A stretch of DNA of 64,000 bases from Scytolyngbya sp. HA4215-MV1 (GTDB taxonomy: Bacteria; Cyanobacteriota; Cyanobacteriia; Leptolyngbyales; Leptolyngbyaceae): contig JAHHIA010000002.1 of assembly GCA_019359045.1 (NCBI GenBank), positions 552,401 to 616,400 on the forward strand, read 5' to 3'. Made by a program: the position numbers and the translations under genes. Within the stretch, counting starts at the first letter, position 1; every line of letters starts with the position of its first letter. Positions 52,205 through 61,644 of the stretch are shown here, one piece after another. The notes under the pieces are model-generated. The model was given only the letters and a program-made list of their open reading frames with translations, searched no databases and had not been told where the DNA came from.

Positions 52205-53674
52205 TTAGACCGTGATAAAGACGCTGTCGTAATCAAGTAAATTTCCTCGACTGCTATTGTTGCTTTCATTCGACTCATCAATATCCTTGCCCGAATCGAC
52301 AACCATGCCAATGTAATAGGTTCCACTCCCTGCCCAGAAGGAACTGGTGAAACCAGGCAAGCTTAAACCGTAGTTCAAAGAAGCCACCCCGCCTGTATTC
52401 AGGGCACCGATCGTCGTGCTGCCTAAGAAGTAATCCGAAGTCGAAATCGTATCGTTATAGGATAGATAGAAACTTACCCGGAACGATTGATTAGTCGATT
52501 TTGTCCCCACATTGGAAACATCCACATCCACCGTGAAAAAGTCTCCTGAGAACAGAGGCTCAAGCAACACATCAAAATAGGTCCCCTGTAAATCAGCTTT
52601 ACCCGTAGGGGTTGGACTGCCTGAATTCAGAATTCTCAACCCCACTCGCCAATCAGTGCCGGTAACAGATGGTGCGACGGAAGTGCCCAATACAGGAGTT
52701 GTACCATCCATCCGCCAGATCGTATTTTCCCCAGAACCATGACGATGCCAGAAGATATCTGCTTGTCCATCCTGATTAAAATCACCAATACCGCCGATGT
52801 ACCAGTTGGTGTCTGTGACCGAGGCGATCGCCGTTGAGGCAACTGCCGTAGTGCCGCTCATTCGCCAGAGCGTATTTTCACCCGTTACAGCATTGCGCCA
52901 GAGAATATCGACTTGCCCGTCGCGAGTAAAGTCCCCCGTTCCCACAGTGCTCCAATTGGTATCAGTAATTGTGGGCAGAGAAACTGACGATACTGGAGTA
53001 AACCGATTCATCACCCAAATCGTGTTTTCACCCGTGACGTTGTTGCGCCAAAGAATATCGGCGTTGCTATCGCGATTAAAATCACCCGTACCGCTGATAC
53101 TCCAGTTAGTGTCGGTCACTGAGAAGGGTACCTGTACTGAACCTGTAGGCGTGAAACCATTCATGGTCCAGACTACAATTTTGCCCAGGTCTGCACTATT
53201 ACTCCCGTAGTAGCGCCAGACAATATCCGACCAGCCATCTCCATTAAAGTCTCCGGTACCTTCAATGCGCCAGTTGGGGTCAATCACTGCCACTGGCAAG
53301 GTATAGCTGCCTGTGGGCGTGGTGCCATTCATCGACCAGATCACGACTTTGCCTGCTTCTGCACCGCTGGTGCTGTAGTTGCGCCAGACTACATCGGCAT
53401 ACCCATCTTTGTTGAAGTCGGCAATGACATCGCTGCTGGCATATTTACTAGTAGTGCTAGCGGCGGTGCTAGCAGCCAGGGGTGGGGGTGGGGCGATCGC
53501 CGCTTGTGCCAACCCTTTACTGCTCACACTGCTACTGCTGGCACTCTGCAAGCGAAAATCATCCTCCAAGCGGTGAGAACGACTCCCTAAAAGGCTGGAA
53601 TTTGAGTTGGGATCCAGCACTGAACCCCCCGAATTTTGAGTCAATGTGGAAAGGGTTTGTCGATTCAACATCAT
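52205..53674 (-). CDS. FG-GAP/VCBS repeat protein with C-terminal CARDB-like domain
   Basis: The product is 489 aa from the ATG at 53674, 6 nt after GAGG; further ATGs lie at 53671 and 53680. After a Ser-rich low-complexity N-terminus (about 100 residues) come some six FG-GAP-type repeats of about 45 residues, each with a DFNxDGxxDIxWR calcium-binding-like loop, for example ADFNKDGYADVVWRN, GDFNGDGWSDIVWR and GDFNQDGQADIFWH, and an xVIWxMNGTTP strand. The C-terminal ~120 residues (VDVSNVGTKSTNQSFRVSFYLS...STSDYFLGSTTIGAL) look like a CARDB domain. This beta-propeller layout is that of surface or secreted adhesin-like proteins; no signal peptide is seen, but type I-secreted cyanobacterial proteins often lack one. 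Confidence 0.85.
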   Translation of the reverse strand: MMLNRQTLSTLTQNSGGSVLDPNSNSSLLGSRSHRLEDDFRLQSASSSSVSSKGLAQAAIAPPPPLAASTAASTTSKYASSDVIADFNKDGYADVVWRNYSTSGAEAGKVVIWSMNGTTPTGSYTLPVAVIDPNWRIEGTGDFNGDGWSDIVWRYYGSNSADLGKIVVWTMNGFTPTGSVQVPFSVTDTNWSISGTGDFNRDSNADILWRNNVTGENTIWVMNRFTPVSSVSLPTITDTNWSTVGTGDFTRDGQVDILWRNAVTGENTLWRMSGTTAVASTAIASVTDTNWYIGGIGDFNQDGQADIFWHRHGSGENTIWRMDGTTPVLGTSVAPSVTGTDWRVGLRILNSGSPTPTGKADLQGTYFDVLLEPLFSGDFFTVDVDVSNVGTKSTNQSFRVSFYLSYNDTISTSDYFLGSTTIGALNTGGVASLNYGLSLPGFTSSFWAGSGTYYIGMVVDSGKDIDESNESNNSSRGNLLDYDSVFITV

Positions 53675-55006
53675 TAGCATCCTCATCAAGAAAAACACGA
53701 TTGGCTGTTGTCGTGGGTGACAAGTTTCAATCTTTTGGAAAGCTTGGTCAGAAAAAGTCCTATAAAAAAAACTTCTCTGTTCACCTCATAATATTTTTGC
53801 CAGAAAAAATGGCAGGCGATCTCACTGTGAACTCTCTAATAGTGACTGTTCCCATGGTTGGGTATAGCAATCCAATTTGAAGTGAGAGAGGATTTCTGCA
53901 GACTCCTTTCTCTCACTTCCTCTCAATTTCGCGCATGGTTTGGGACTACTCGATAAAACTCAGAATCATCACCCCTTAAGCAGGGTTAGTAGACAGACCC
54001 CAAAATTTATCCAATCGAATGGCAAAATGTAACTTATCCAATTCAAGAAATTGAAGTGTTTAGCGATGACAACTTTTAAGACAGCTGTAAACAACACGAT
54101 CGTTGAAGGGACAACGTCTTTTTGAGCCATAATTCAATGACGCATATGTTCGATCAGAATAGTTCGAGAAAACTGTTTTTACTTCATCCCAATGAATCAC
54201 CTGAATGGAGGATACTGGCACGAGTATGGATAGGAATCAGAGTTACAATCGCCCACGAAAACCAGATCAGCTCCAAATCCAAAGAGACTCGTTACGGTTT
54301 TAGACTCCGTTTTTTTACTGAAGTTCCGCTCGCTGAAATGACAAAGCAAAGCCAGATCCTGGAGGCTGGTTTATCGAAGGCGGCGACTGTGGTAGGCGCC
54401 TTTCTAAAAAGAATATAGGAGATAGAACGATCAGTTGGCTTTGCGAATTTATGTGCTTCTCCTTGCAGTTTTCAGGCTTTTTTTTGGCAGTTTTCAGCAA
54501 TTGTTATAGTCTACCGATAGGAATCTAATTTGATTTCTGAGAATAGTTTTAGACGGAACTATTGTCTGATCAGGTTTTGAATCTCAGAATGCTTTAAAAA
54601 AGCAAATCAGTATGCGATAAACTTTGTTTCTACACTGAAATTCCGCACGCCAAAGTTAAAAATAAAAACCACATCAATGGGTGAGGGACATGCCAAATCA
54701 GACTCATTTACGATGCTGTTCAAGAAAGATACTGTTCAAGAACGATGCTGTTCAAGACGTGCTAACTTTCGCTGGAACGTTTGGCATCCAGATTTCGTCC
54801 GATCGAGAAATCCGTGTTTTCACCCAAGTGGATACCCACAAAGGATGAAGTGAACGCTGAGCACTAATTCTATGCTGTACACATAGAGAAATGAGGACAG
54901 GGATTATCTTATTTGGAAAAATTGAGTGCTGCAAATTTGCGAATTAGCAGTGCAACTTGTGCAATTCAACGCTCTACTCAGTTTAGAGATTGCTAGGAGA
55001 AACAAT
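53675..55006. other. 1.33-kb intergenic region
   Basis: No convincing gene. An AAGTGAGAGA hairpin (53880-53918), three 16-bp tandem repeats (54712-54759), and two similar stretches CTGAAGTTCCGCTCGC (about 54318) and CTGAAATTCCGCACGC (about 54637) are visible. A 98-codon frame at 54122 looks non-coding. Confidence 0.6.
54712..54759. repeat. Three tandem copies of a 16-bp repeat
   Basis: Units GATGCTGTTCAAGAAA, GATACTGTTCAAGAAC and GATGCTGTTCAAGACG are adjacent (54712-54727, 54728-54743, 54744-54759) with at most three differences between any two. Confidence 0.9.
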
Positions 55007-55702
55007 ATGAAATTACTTAATTCCACGATCGTTGCCCAGATGCTCAAGTCAACCGGACTGGTTTCGATGGTCTCGACACTGGTGATCGTTCCGATTTTGA
55101 TGACGCCGAATCTGGTGTCTGCCGAATCAACGATTGCACAACTCAGCCAGGGATGTATTTTTGGCAGTTGTCGCAGTGATGACGATAACATTTATCGCGA
55201 TCGCGGCGACGATAATGATCGTTACGACTCCCGACTCGAAGATGAAATTAACAATATTTATCGTGAGGTTTTGGGACGCAATGCCGATCGTCGAGGCTTG
55301 CGCGACTATTCTCGTCAGGTGCAGCGCAGTGGCTGGTCGCTGCGCGAAGTGCGTCGGGATATTGCCAAGAGTCGAGAAGCCGAAGATCGCATTAATGACA
55401 TCTATCGCTCCGTTTTGGGACGCAATGCCGATCGCGATGGCTTGAAAACCTACACAAACCGGCTGGCAGAGGGTTGGACACTGCGACAAGTGCGTCGAGA
55501 TATCGGCAATAGCCGCGAAGCCAGAAATCGCCGCGATCGCGACTATAACGGTCGCCGCGATCGCACTGACGATAACAATCGTCGCCGCGATCGTAATGAC
55601 GATAACAATCGTCGTCAGGATGATAATGTCCCTGTTTATCGCTCTCCCGATGACGTTAATCGCCAGACCTCGCCAGTGCTCACTTCGCCTAACGATCTGT
55701 AA
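55007..55702 (+). CDS. Exported protein with two DUF4214-like repeats
   Basis: The product is 231 aa from the ATG at 55007 (AGGAGA 6 nt upstream). The N-terminus TIVAQMLKSTGLVSMVSTLVIVPILMTPNLVSAES is a signal peptide. Two tandem units follow, INNIYREVLGRNADRRGLRDYSRQV and INDIYRSVLGRNADRDGLKTYTNRL, each with the YxxVLGRxAdxxGLxxY core of DUF4214, then a GWSLREVRRDI/GWTLRQVRRDI helix. The tail is almost wholly Arg/Asp/Asn (RRDRNDDNNRRQDD). DUF4214 units occur in cyanobacterial surface and phycobilisome-linker-like proteins. HIP1-like GATCGC codons are unusually dense here. Extracellular or periplasmic matrix role is inferred. Confidence 0.85.
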   Translation: MKLLNSTIVAQMLKSTGLVSMVSTLVIVPILMTPNLVSAESTIAQLSQGCIFGSCRSDDDNIYRDRGDDNDRYDSRLEDEINNIYREVLGRNADRRGLRDYSRQVQRSGWSLREVRRDIAKSREAEDRINDIYRSVLGRNADRDGLKTYTNRLAEGWTLRQVRRDIGNSREARNRRDRDYNGRRDRTDDNNRRRDRNDDNNRRQDDNVPVYRSPDDVNRQTSPVLTSPNDL

Positions 55703-55726
55703 CTTCCAGACTCAAACCCGTTCAGG

Positions 55727-55809
55727 TAGTGTTTTAAAGGTGTTGTTGGTATTTTTGAAAGCTTTGCCCAGTAAAGCTTTCAAAAATACCAATAAAATAC
55801 CTGGAACAT
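55727..55809. repeat. GGTATTTTTGAAAGCTT palindrome, copy 2
   Basis: TTGGTATTTTTGAAAGCTTT (55746-55765) and its exact reverse complement (55773-55792) around a 7-nt loop, 40 bp after the DUF4214 gene stop, where it may act as a terminator. Flanks are shared with copy 1. Confidence 0.9.
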
Positions 55810-55862
55810 AACCCTGGTTCGATTTGAGTTGTGGAGGCTGGCTCAAAGTGTCCCTTTCTCAC

Positions 55863-56276
55863 ATGAAAAATCTGACGCCAATCATTTTGAACTTTTCAAG
55901 TAAAAAAATGTTCTCATTTTGGTTAAAAAAAATTAGGCGTTGGTGGCAGATTCCACTCTGCCTATGTTTGCTATTACTCCTGTTGCAGAGTGGTACTCCT
56001 GTCCAAGCCCAGGCGGGTTTAGAGTCGCGGGTCGCACGGTTAGAGTCCGATTTATTTGGGCTTAAGCAACAAATCAGCCAACTCGGAGTGCGATCGCGCT
56101 ATCCGAGTCAGGCCGGCGGTACCACACCGCCTTCCCAACCACCGACTTCTAGTCGCCCTCAGTATTCCTCCGATCCCATGTTTGATCGCTTGGCAACACT
56201 GGTCGTTGAACTAAAAGAACGGCTGAACTCAGTAGAATCTCGACTTTCTAAGCTAGAAGCCACAGTAACCCAGTGA
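55863..56276 (+). CDS. Small exported coiled-coil protein
   Basis: The product is 137 aa from the ATG at 55863 (122 aa if the ATG at 55908 is used). The N-terminal segment RRWWQIPLCLCLLLLLLQSGTPVQAQ is a signal peptide or anchor. The mature part has a coiled coil (GLESRVARLESDLFGLKQQISQLG), a Pro/Ser/Thr-rich linker (TTPPSQPPTSSRPQYSS) and a second helix (LVVELKERLNSVESRLSKLEATV). No family recognised. Such proteins are common in cyanobacteria, function unknown. Confidence 0.7.
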   Translation: MKNLTPIILNFSSKKMFSFWLKKIRRWWQIPLCLCLLLLLLQSGTPVQAQAGLESRVARLESDLFGLKQQISQLGVRSRYPSQAGGTTPPSQPPTSSRPQYSSDPMFDRLATLVVELKERLNSVESRLSKLEATVTQ

Positions 56277-56290
56277 GCAAAAAGGGTTTG

Positions 56291-56461
56291 ATACCAATTT
56301 AAATGGAGAATGTGACACTTAGGAGATCCTCCTAAATCCGTCTTAAAAAGGGGGACTTCAAGATTGGCTTGGGTTTCCCCCCTTTTTTCTATCGCAGCGG
56401 CGCATTAGCGTGGGGGCTAGGGGGGATCTAGATCTATCGCAAACACAAATCAAATTGGTAT
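56291..56461. mobile_element. MITE-like element with internal hairpin core
   Basis: Perfect 10-bp inverted repeats ATACCAATTT (56291-56300) and AAATTGGTAT (56452-56461). Inside, CCTAAATCCGTCTTAAAAAGGGGGACTT is close to the core of the element at 29982-30147, and CCCCCCTTTTTT plus CTAGGGGGGATCT can pair with it. No open frame. Confidence 0.7.
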
Positions 56462-56597
56462 GAGATCAGGGTTTGGAGTGAGTCACAAGAATCTTCTATC
56501 AAATCTTTCGTTCCGACTGCCAGAAACCCGGATTTGATTTGGGCATCCTGTATTGGTAGATGAACTGTGAGAACTCCACCTCATAACCCTGATTCTT

Positions 56598-57203
56598 GTG
56601 TTACCTAAAATCTTAATTGTTGACGATAGCAAGATGATCCGGATGCAGGTTCGTGACCTGCTGCCTCAAGGTAACTTCGAGGTTTGTGAAGCAAAAGATG
56701 GGGTCGAAGGGTACGCTTTGATTGCCCAAGAACGACCCCATTTGGTTTTGCTCGATTTCTTTATGCCGCATATGAATGGCTGGGAAGTTTTACAAAAGAT
56801 CCAAACCGAACCGGAACTTCAAACTATTCCTGTAGTCATCATGACGGGGCGTAAAGAAGAAGCCCTGGAACGAGTGCCGCCTCATTTGTTTCAGTACTAT
56901 GAGTGTCTGGAGAAACCCTTTGAGCAAAAAGGATTGATCAGCGCAGTCAAATCTGCGATGACGAAAGCAAAATCACGTCAGCGATTGAGTGCGTCCGGTC
57001 GGCGATCGCCAGCCTCAGCTTTAACTCAGCAAGCCGAAAGCCGCCAGAAGCCGACCCAAAATCAAGCATTGCAAGCTCAAGTGGCTGATTTACAAAAACA
57101 GGTGCGATCGCTGATGACAGCCAACACCGCAATTCAGGGAGAACTCAATACCCTGAAGCAACAGCTCGATGAATTGACCACATTCGTCAAACGAAAGTTG
57201 TGA
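56598..57203 (+). CDS. Response regulator with C-terminal coiled coil
   Basis: The 201-aa protein starts at a GTG. It has one receiver domain (residues 4-120): ILIVDDSKMIRMQV (Asp9/Asp10), phospho-acceptor Asp53 in LVLLDFFMPHMNGWEVL, Thr of VVIMTGRKE and Lys of CLEKPFEQ. The receiver is followed by a basic linker and a coiled coil (LQAQVADLQKQVRSLMTANTAIQGELNTL) in place of a DNA-binding domain. So it is likely a protein-interaction output, comparable to PatA/CheY-like regulators of cyanobacterial signalling. All catalytic residues are intact. No kinase is adjacent. Confidence 0.93.
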   Translation: MLPKILIVDDSKMIRMQVRDLLPQGNFEVCEAKDGVEGYALIAQERPHLVLLDFFMPHMNGWEVLQKIQTEPELQTIPVVIMTGRKEEALERVPPHLFQYYECLEKPFEQKGLISAVKSAMTKAKSRQRLSASGRRSPASALTQQAESRQKPTQNQALQAQVADLQKQVRSLMTANTAIQGELNTLKQQLDELTTFVKRKL

Positions 57204-57329
57204 TCCTCAGTTGTCGCCATAAACATTGAGATCCTGATGAGGTGCAGCGTGGGGTTTGGTGCCTGCCTCACAACCGTAATGCTGTTATTGCAAATTATTG
57301 CGAACGCAACTGGTCAATCCAGCTAACTT

Positions 57330-58160
57330 TCACGACTCCAAGGGGGGTTCATCACTGGGAGGCAATTTCGTAAGGGGCTGCGAATTTTCGGGTTCTCCGG
57401 ACTCGCGTACAATTTCGGAAGCCCGTTGCAACAAATCACTTAGAACGGATCTGACTTGGTGTTCTTTTTTTGCTAGGGCTGTACCCGCTTCACCGAGTTT
57501 GGCTTCTAGCTGAGCAAATTGTTGATCAGCTTGCCCTTTCGCAACTTCTGCTTTGGGACGTGCCTGGGCGTACCAGCTTTGTGCTTCAGCCAGGTGCTGT
57601 TGCGCCCGATCGTAATAACCTCCTGTCCGCGCGGTCAGATTTGCCCGCAAAATTGCAGCTTGTGCTTGAAGTTGGGCATAGCGACGTTTGAGTAGGGTCA
57701 CCTCTTCACTATTTTTGAGCGTGCCGATCGCTTCATCGATCAGTTCTTTGACCTGAGCAGGAGTTTGGGCAGCCGCTTCTTGAACACTAACCAGGCTACT
57801 GTCAATCTGGGCTTCCAGTGCTTCCTCTTGTTCTGAAAGTTTGGACTGGAGCTGCTTAATTTCTGCTTCGGTTTTAGCGATCGCCTGTTGTCGAGTGCCG
57901 CTAATCCCTTCCAATAACCCTTCCACCATGGCAGCCACTTCTGCTTTGGCTTCGGTACTGGTTTCTTCTACCCCCGAGATCGCGCTAGAAAACAAATCCC
58001 TGACCAAGCCTTTAAAATCACCCGATCCTTCCTTAAACTCAGAAGTCAGTTGTGCCGCTGCCGATCGAACAATTTCCCGTAACCGTTCAACTCGCTGCTG
58101 TCCCACTTCTTTGACTTGCTGCAATTCAGCTACAATTTTTTCTTTTGTAGAATTCTGCAT
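57330..58160 (-). CDS. Alanine/glutamate-rich helical (coiled-coil) protein
   Basis: The product is 276 aa from the ATG at 58160, 5 nt after GGGGG. It is almost wholly helical with heptad patterns: KIVAELQQVKEVGQQRVERLREIV, a part with AAMVEGLLEGISGTRQQAIAKTEAEIKQLQSKLSEQEEALEAQ, EVTLLKRRYAQLQAQAAILRANL, and GQADQQFAQLEAKLGEAGTAL. There is no signal peptide or membrane helix. No family recognised; LEA-like stress proteins and apolipoprotein-like cyanobacterial proteins have a similar make-up. Convergent to the response regulator gene. Confidence 0.75.
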   Translation of the reverse strand: MQNSTKEKIVAELQQVKEVGQQRVERLREIVRSAAAQLTSEFKEGSGDFKGLVRDLFSSAISGVEETSTEAKAEVAAMVEGLLEGISGTRQQAIAKTEAEIKQLQSKLSEQEEALEAQIDSSLVSVQEAAAQTPAQVKELIDEAIGTLKNSEEVTLLKRRYAQLQAQAAILRANLTARTGGYYDRAQQHLAEAQSWYAQARPKAEVAKGQADQQFAQLEAKLGEAGTALAKKEHQVRSVLSDLLQRASEIVRESGEPENSQPLTKLPPSDEPPLES

Positions 58161-58578
58161 TTCAACCCCCAATGGTGCGATCGTGTTTTAGCGAATACTG
58201 AATCTCTAATTGCGCCGATTTCTGACAACTTGATGCGATTTTGGCGCGGGTTCGTCATTTAAACCCATTTCTAAGCAAGCCTTTTAATCATGACAAAGGT
58301 ATGAGAGATTTGACCACGTCCCTTAGGAAGAATTATTGAGGATTGCGTCTATAGGAAAGCAGTCCCCAGCATGACCTGAGAACTGCTCTTAGCAAGTGAT
58401 GGATTTTCAACGATGAATGGGCTGACTCAAGCCGAAATTGGATCATAGAGAAAAATCCATTCCTGCTAGCGGAGAAACCTATATTTGAAAAAAGGGAGCC
58501 TGGGGATTCAAGCACTTTACATATTATCCTCGACTGAGGAAAATGTTGATTGAATCGAATGCCATCCCCAACAGTCTT
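58161..58578. other. 418-bp intergenic region
   Basis: Upstream of the coiled-coil gene and downstream of the outer-membrane-like gene. No gene, strong hairpin or repeat seen. Confidence 0.5.
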
Positions 58579-59106
58579 TTAGAACCGGAAACCCACTCCT
58601 GCTTGAAGACTCACCGCAGAAGCGGGACTGTTTTGGTAAGCATCGATCCCCCACTTGGCATCGCCATAAACGACAACATCTTTGGTAACGGCGGCTTCAG
58701 CCCCAGCGGTTAAAACCACAGAATCTTGATTCCCGAGGGGAGTCGGATGCCCATTATCTTCTACAAAAGAGTAACCAGCTCCCACATAAACGTTGGCATT
58801 GTTGCTGACGGGCAGATCATAAGAAACGATCGGCATAATGGCTGCTGTTTCGTCACTAAACAGAACGGCTCCCCGTAAGGAAACTGGGGCTTTGGGAATA
58901 TCCAGCCGCCCTTGAATATTGCCGCCCAGGGTTGCAGCATCGCCATCTTGACCACCATTGGTGACCCCAGCGGAGACCCCAGCGCCGACGTAGCTGCCTT
59001 CCATACCCGTTGGCTGTGCAGAAGCGGAACTTGCCCATAGCAGAGTGGGAAAAAGGGCAAGTGCTGTCAAGCTGGAAAGTACGATCGTTTTCAGAGAGAG
59101 TTTCAT
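58579..59106 (-). CDS. Outer membrane beta-barrel-like protein
   Basis: The product is 175 aa from the ATG at 59106, with GAGG 8 nt upstream (another ATG lies two codons earlier). The N-terminus LSLKTIVLSSLTALALFPTLLWASSASAQP is a signal peptide cut after ASA. The mature part has alternating strands typical of an eight-stranded barrel: GSYVGAGVSAGVTN, GNIQGRLDIPKAPVSLRGAVLF, NNANVYVGAGYSF, DSVVLTAGAEAAVTKDVVVYGDAKWG, and it ends in Phe (VGFRF), the C-terminal signal for outer-membrane insertion. No specific porin family is recognised. Confidence 0.8.
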   Translation of the reverse strand: MKLSLKTIVLSSLTALALFPTLLWASSASAQPTGMEGSYVGAGVSAGVTNGGQDGDAATLGGNIQGRLDIPKAPVSLRGAVLFSDETAAIMPIVSYDLPVSNNANVYVGAGYSFVEDNGHPTPLGNQDSVVLTAGAEAAVTKDVVVYGDAKWGIDAYQNSPASAVSLQAGVGFRF

Positions 59107-59843
59107 GTTCATCCCCTCAATTATTAGAAGGTGGTTGAGTGTTGTTAATATCAATGTCGTTTAACAGCTCAAAGAAGTTCCGATGAATTTGAAACCTCTC
59201 TTAAAAGAAGTCATTTCTATTTGATTAAATTAGTAAAACCTTTTTAGCAAAAGGAATTGGGAGATTGATGAATTTAATTCGGCTTCTAATAATAGTGTAA
59301 TTAATACTAGAAAACAAATTGTTTTTTATTGCTATTAGCGTATCAAAAAACAATCTGCCAAGGCAGGCAGCCTGTTTTTTAACTGGCACAATGCAGAGAA
59401 ATAAGGTGGTTTTTTGTTGGTTTAGAAGTGCGCTTTGGTGTGGAGGTTTTGTAACTTTTAGGTTTAGCGCTGCCAGTTTCGCTTTTTCTTCGGCAGAAAT
59501 GGGGAAGTTGGGCGTGGTTGCCGCAGGGACAAGCGATGAATTGGCTGGGTGGGAAGGGCACGATCGTCGATGCGGTCGGATTGGGTGGCAATCGCTCGCT
59601 CAGGGCAATTGTTTCGCCCAGCCAACCCGGATTAAAAGCGCAATGATTTGTAAAACTGCGATCGCAGATTGCCCGTTGATCGTTAAAATCCTTCAATTAC
59701 AAAAAAGACTGCTTAATTATCCGTAACTTCGTCAGGCTTTACATCGCGATAAACAGCGTTACATCCTGCGGTAATGTGGAAGGAGTGACTGAATCTTCCC
59801 TTGAGAAGATAGCCATTCAACCCTCCGATTCATATTGTTACTT
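59107..59843. other. 737-bp intergenic region
   Basis: Divergent promoter region of the barrel protein and hemC; the 59160-59340 part is AT-rich. A 135-codon frame at 59319-59726 lacks coding character. No RNA gene recognised. Confidence 0.6.
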
Positions 59844-60824
59844 ATGTCGCCTGCTGCTTCTCCCACGGTTTCCGCTCCGACTCGCACAATCCGCATTGGT
59901 TCGCGCAAGAGCCAGTTAGCCCTGGTGCAGACTTATTGGGTGCAGGAGCAGTTACAAAAAGCTTTCCCTGATCGCACCTTTGAAGTCCACACGATGAGCA
60001 CGCAGGGAGACAAAATCCTGGATGTGGCTCTGGCAAAAATTGGGGATAAGGGACTCTTCACCAAAGAATTGGAACTGGGCATGATCCAGAACGAGATCGA
60101 TTTTGCCGTCCATTCCCTCAAAGATTTGCCCACTCGTCTGCCCGAAGGGTTGGTGCTGGGTTGTGTGACTGAACGAGAAGACCCTGCCGATGCACTGGTG
60201 GTTCACGAACAGCACAAAGACAAACAGATTAGCACCTTGCCTGAAGGCGCTGTAATTGGCACCTCTTCTTTACGGCGACTGGCACAATTGCGTCACCACT
60301 ATCCCCACCTCAGTTTCAAAGATGTGCGGGGCAACTTGAATACACGATTGGCGAAACTGGATGCAGGCGAATATGATGCGCTAATTCTGGCGGTAGCAGG
60401 ATTGCAGCGGTTGGGTATGGGCGATCGGGTGCACCAGGTTCTGCCCTCTGAAATTTCGCTTCATGCGGTGGGACAGGGAGCCTTGGGCATTGAGTGTCGC
60501 AGTGATGATGCTGAAGTGTTGGAATTGCTGAAAGCGTTGCAACACCAACCCACTGCCGATCGTTGCTATGCTGAACGAGCCTTTTTACGGGAACTGGAAG
60601 GTGGCTGCCAGGTGCCGATCGGCGTGAACACCGTGTTGGATGGCGACAATTTAACCCTAACTGGTATCGTCGCCAGTTTGGATGGGCAGCGCCTAGCCAA
60701 AGATAGCGTCAAGGGTCTTGCTAGCGATGCAGAAAAGTTGGGCATCGATCTGGCGCAACGTTTGCGCCAGCAAGGTGCACAGGAAATCCTGGACGAAATT
60801 TTGGCGACGATTCAGCGCAGCTAG
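59844..60824 (+). CDS. hemC: Porphobilinogen deaminase (hydroxymethylbilane synthase)
   Basis: The product is 326 aa from the ATG at 59844 (a TTG lies three codons upstream). It joins four porphobilinogens into hydroxymethylbilane, an early step of haem and chlorophyll synthesis. Family motifs are complete: [81 protein letters not shown] and the cofactor Cys in [14 protein letters not shown] that holds the dipyrromethane. The rdgB gene follows after 142 bp on the same strand; a common transcript is possible but not needed. Confidence 0.98.
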   Translation: MSPAASPTVSAPTRTIRIGSRKSQLALVQTYWVQEQLQKAFPDRTFEVHTMSTQGDKILDVALAKIGDKGLFTKELELGMIQNEIDFAVHSLKDLPTRLPEGLVLGCVTEREDPADALVVHEQHKDKQISTLPEGAVIGTSSLRRLAQLRHHYPHLSFKDVRGNLNTRLAKLDAGEYDALILAVAGLQRLGMGDRVHQVLPSEISLHAVGQGALGIECRSDDAEVLELLKALQHQPTADRCYAERAFLRELEGGCQVPIGVNTVLDGDNLTLTGIVASLDGQRLAKDSVKGLASDAEKLGIDLAQRLRQQGAQEILDEILATIQRS

Positions 60825-60966
60825 CGATCCCCGATCGTCTATTGCACAGTTCAGTAATGGCACAAGGCCTTGTAGTGGTGTAGATTCTTGTGCCGCTACT
60901 GCGCTTTGTGTTGCTATGTCGATATCATAAGTCGTGAACCCACTATAAATTGGTATCGCAAACCTC

Positions 60967-61545
60967 ATGACAGTATTGGTGGTCGCAACCGGCAACCCAG
61001 GCAAAGTCAAAGAACTGCAGGTATACCTAGATGGATTGGGCTGGGAATTGCGCCCTAAACCAGATGCCCTGGAAGTGGAGGAAACAGGCGCGACGTTTAT
61101 GGAAAATGCCTGCCTCAAAGCCTCGCAAATTGCTCAGGCCGTTGGGGAATGGGCGATCGCAGATGATTCTGGTCTCGAAGTTCAGGCGCTCCAGGGTTCG
61201 CCAGGGGTCTACTCTGCCCGCTATGGCTCCAGCGATCACGATCGCATCCAACGCCTACTGGACGAACTGGGTTCAACCTCGAATCGGGCGGCTCAATTTG
61301 TTTGCGCGATCGCAGTCGCTCGCCCCGATGGCACGATCGCACTACAAACCGAAGGCTATTGTCTCGGCGAAATTTTGACTGTTCCCCAGGGAATTGGCGG
61401 ATTTGGCTACGACCCCATTTTCTATGTGCCAGAACATCGCCTGACTTTTGCGGAAATGCCTCCCGAACTGAAGCGGCAGGTTAGTCACCGGGGCAAAGCG
61501 CTGGAATTACTTTTTCCTCAGCTTCGGGCATTAGAGCAGAAGTAG
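60967..61545 (+). CDS. rdgB: Non-canonical purine NTP pyrophosphatase (RdgB/HAM1)
   Basis: The 192-aa protein hydrolyses dITP, ITP and XTP to the monophosphates, keeping damaged purines out of DNA. Motifs: LVVATGNPGKVKEL at the N-terminus, EETGATFMENACLKA, WAIADDSGLEVQALQGSPGVYSAR with the catalytic DDSG, GGFGYDPIFYVPE, and the late KRQVSHRGKALELL. Length is normal. No clear ribosome binding site is present. Confidence 0.97.
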   Translation: MTVLVVATGNPGKVKELQVYLDGLGWELRPKPDALEVEETGATFMENACLKASQIAQAVGEWAIADDSGLEVQALQGSPGVYSARYGSSDHDRIQRLLDELGSTSNRAAQFVCAIAVARPDGTIALQTEGYCLGEILTVPQGIGGFGYDPIFYVPEHRLTFAEMPPELKRQVSHRGKALELLFPQLRALEQK

Positions 61546-61644
61546 AGGGATGGAAGAAGTAGAAGAGTTAAGAGCCAGCCGAAAAATGGGAAGTTTTGAG
61601 ATTCATTCCCGAATTTCTGCGGTCTGGCACCTAACACCTATTCT

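Noticed and set aside
54122-54418. 98-codon open frame in the 1.3-kb gap
   Set aside because: No recognisable domain, weak start context and no coding bias; regarded as chance.
59319-59726. 135-codon open frame upstream of hemC
   Set aside because: Composition and residue pattern are not protein-like, no ribosome binding site is present, and a similar-length frame runs on the other strand.
2963-60824. A haem biosynthesis operon (hemF and hemC)
   Set aside because: The genes are 56 kb apart on opposite strands; only pathway membership links them.
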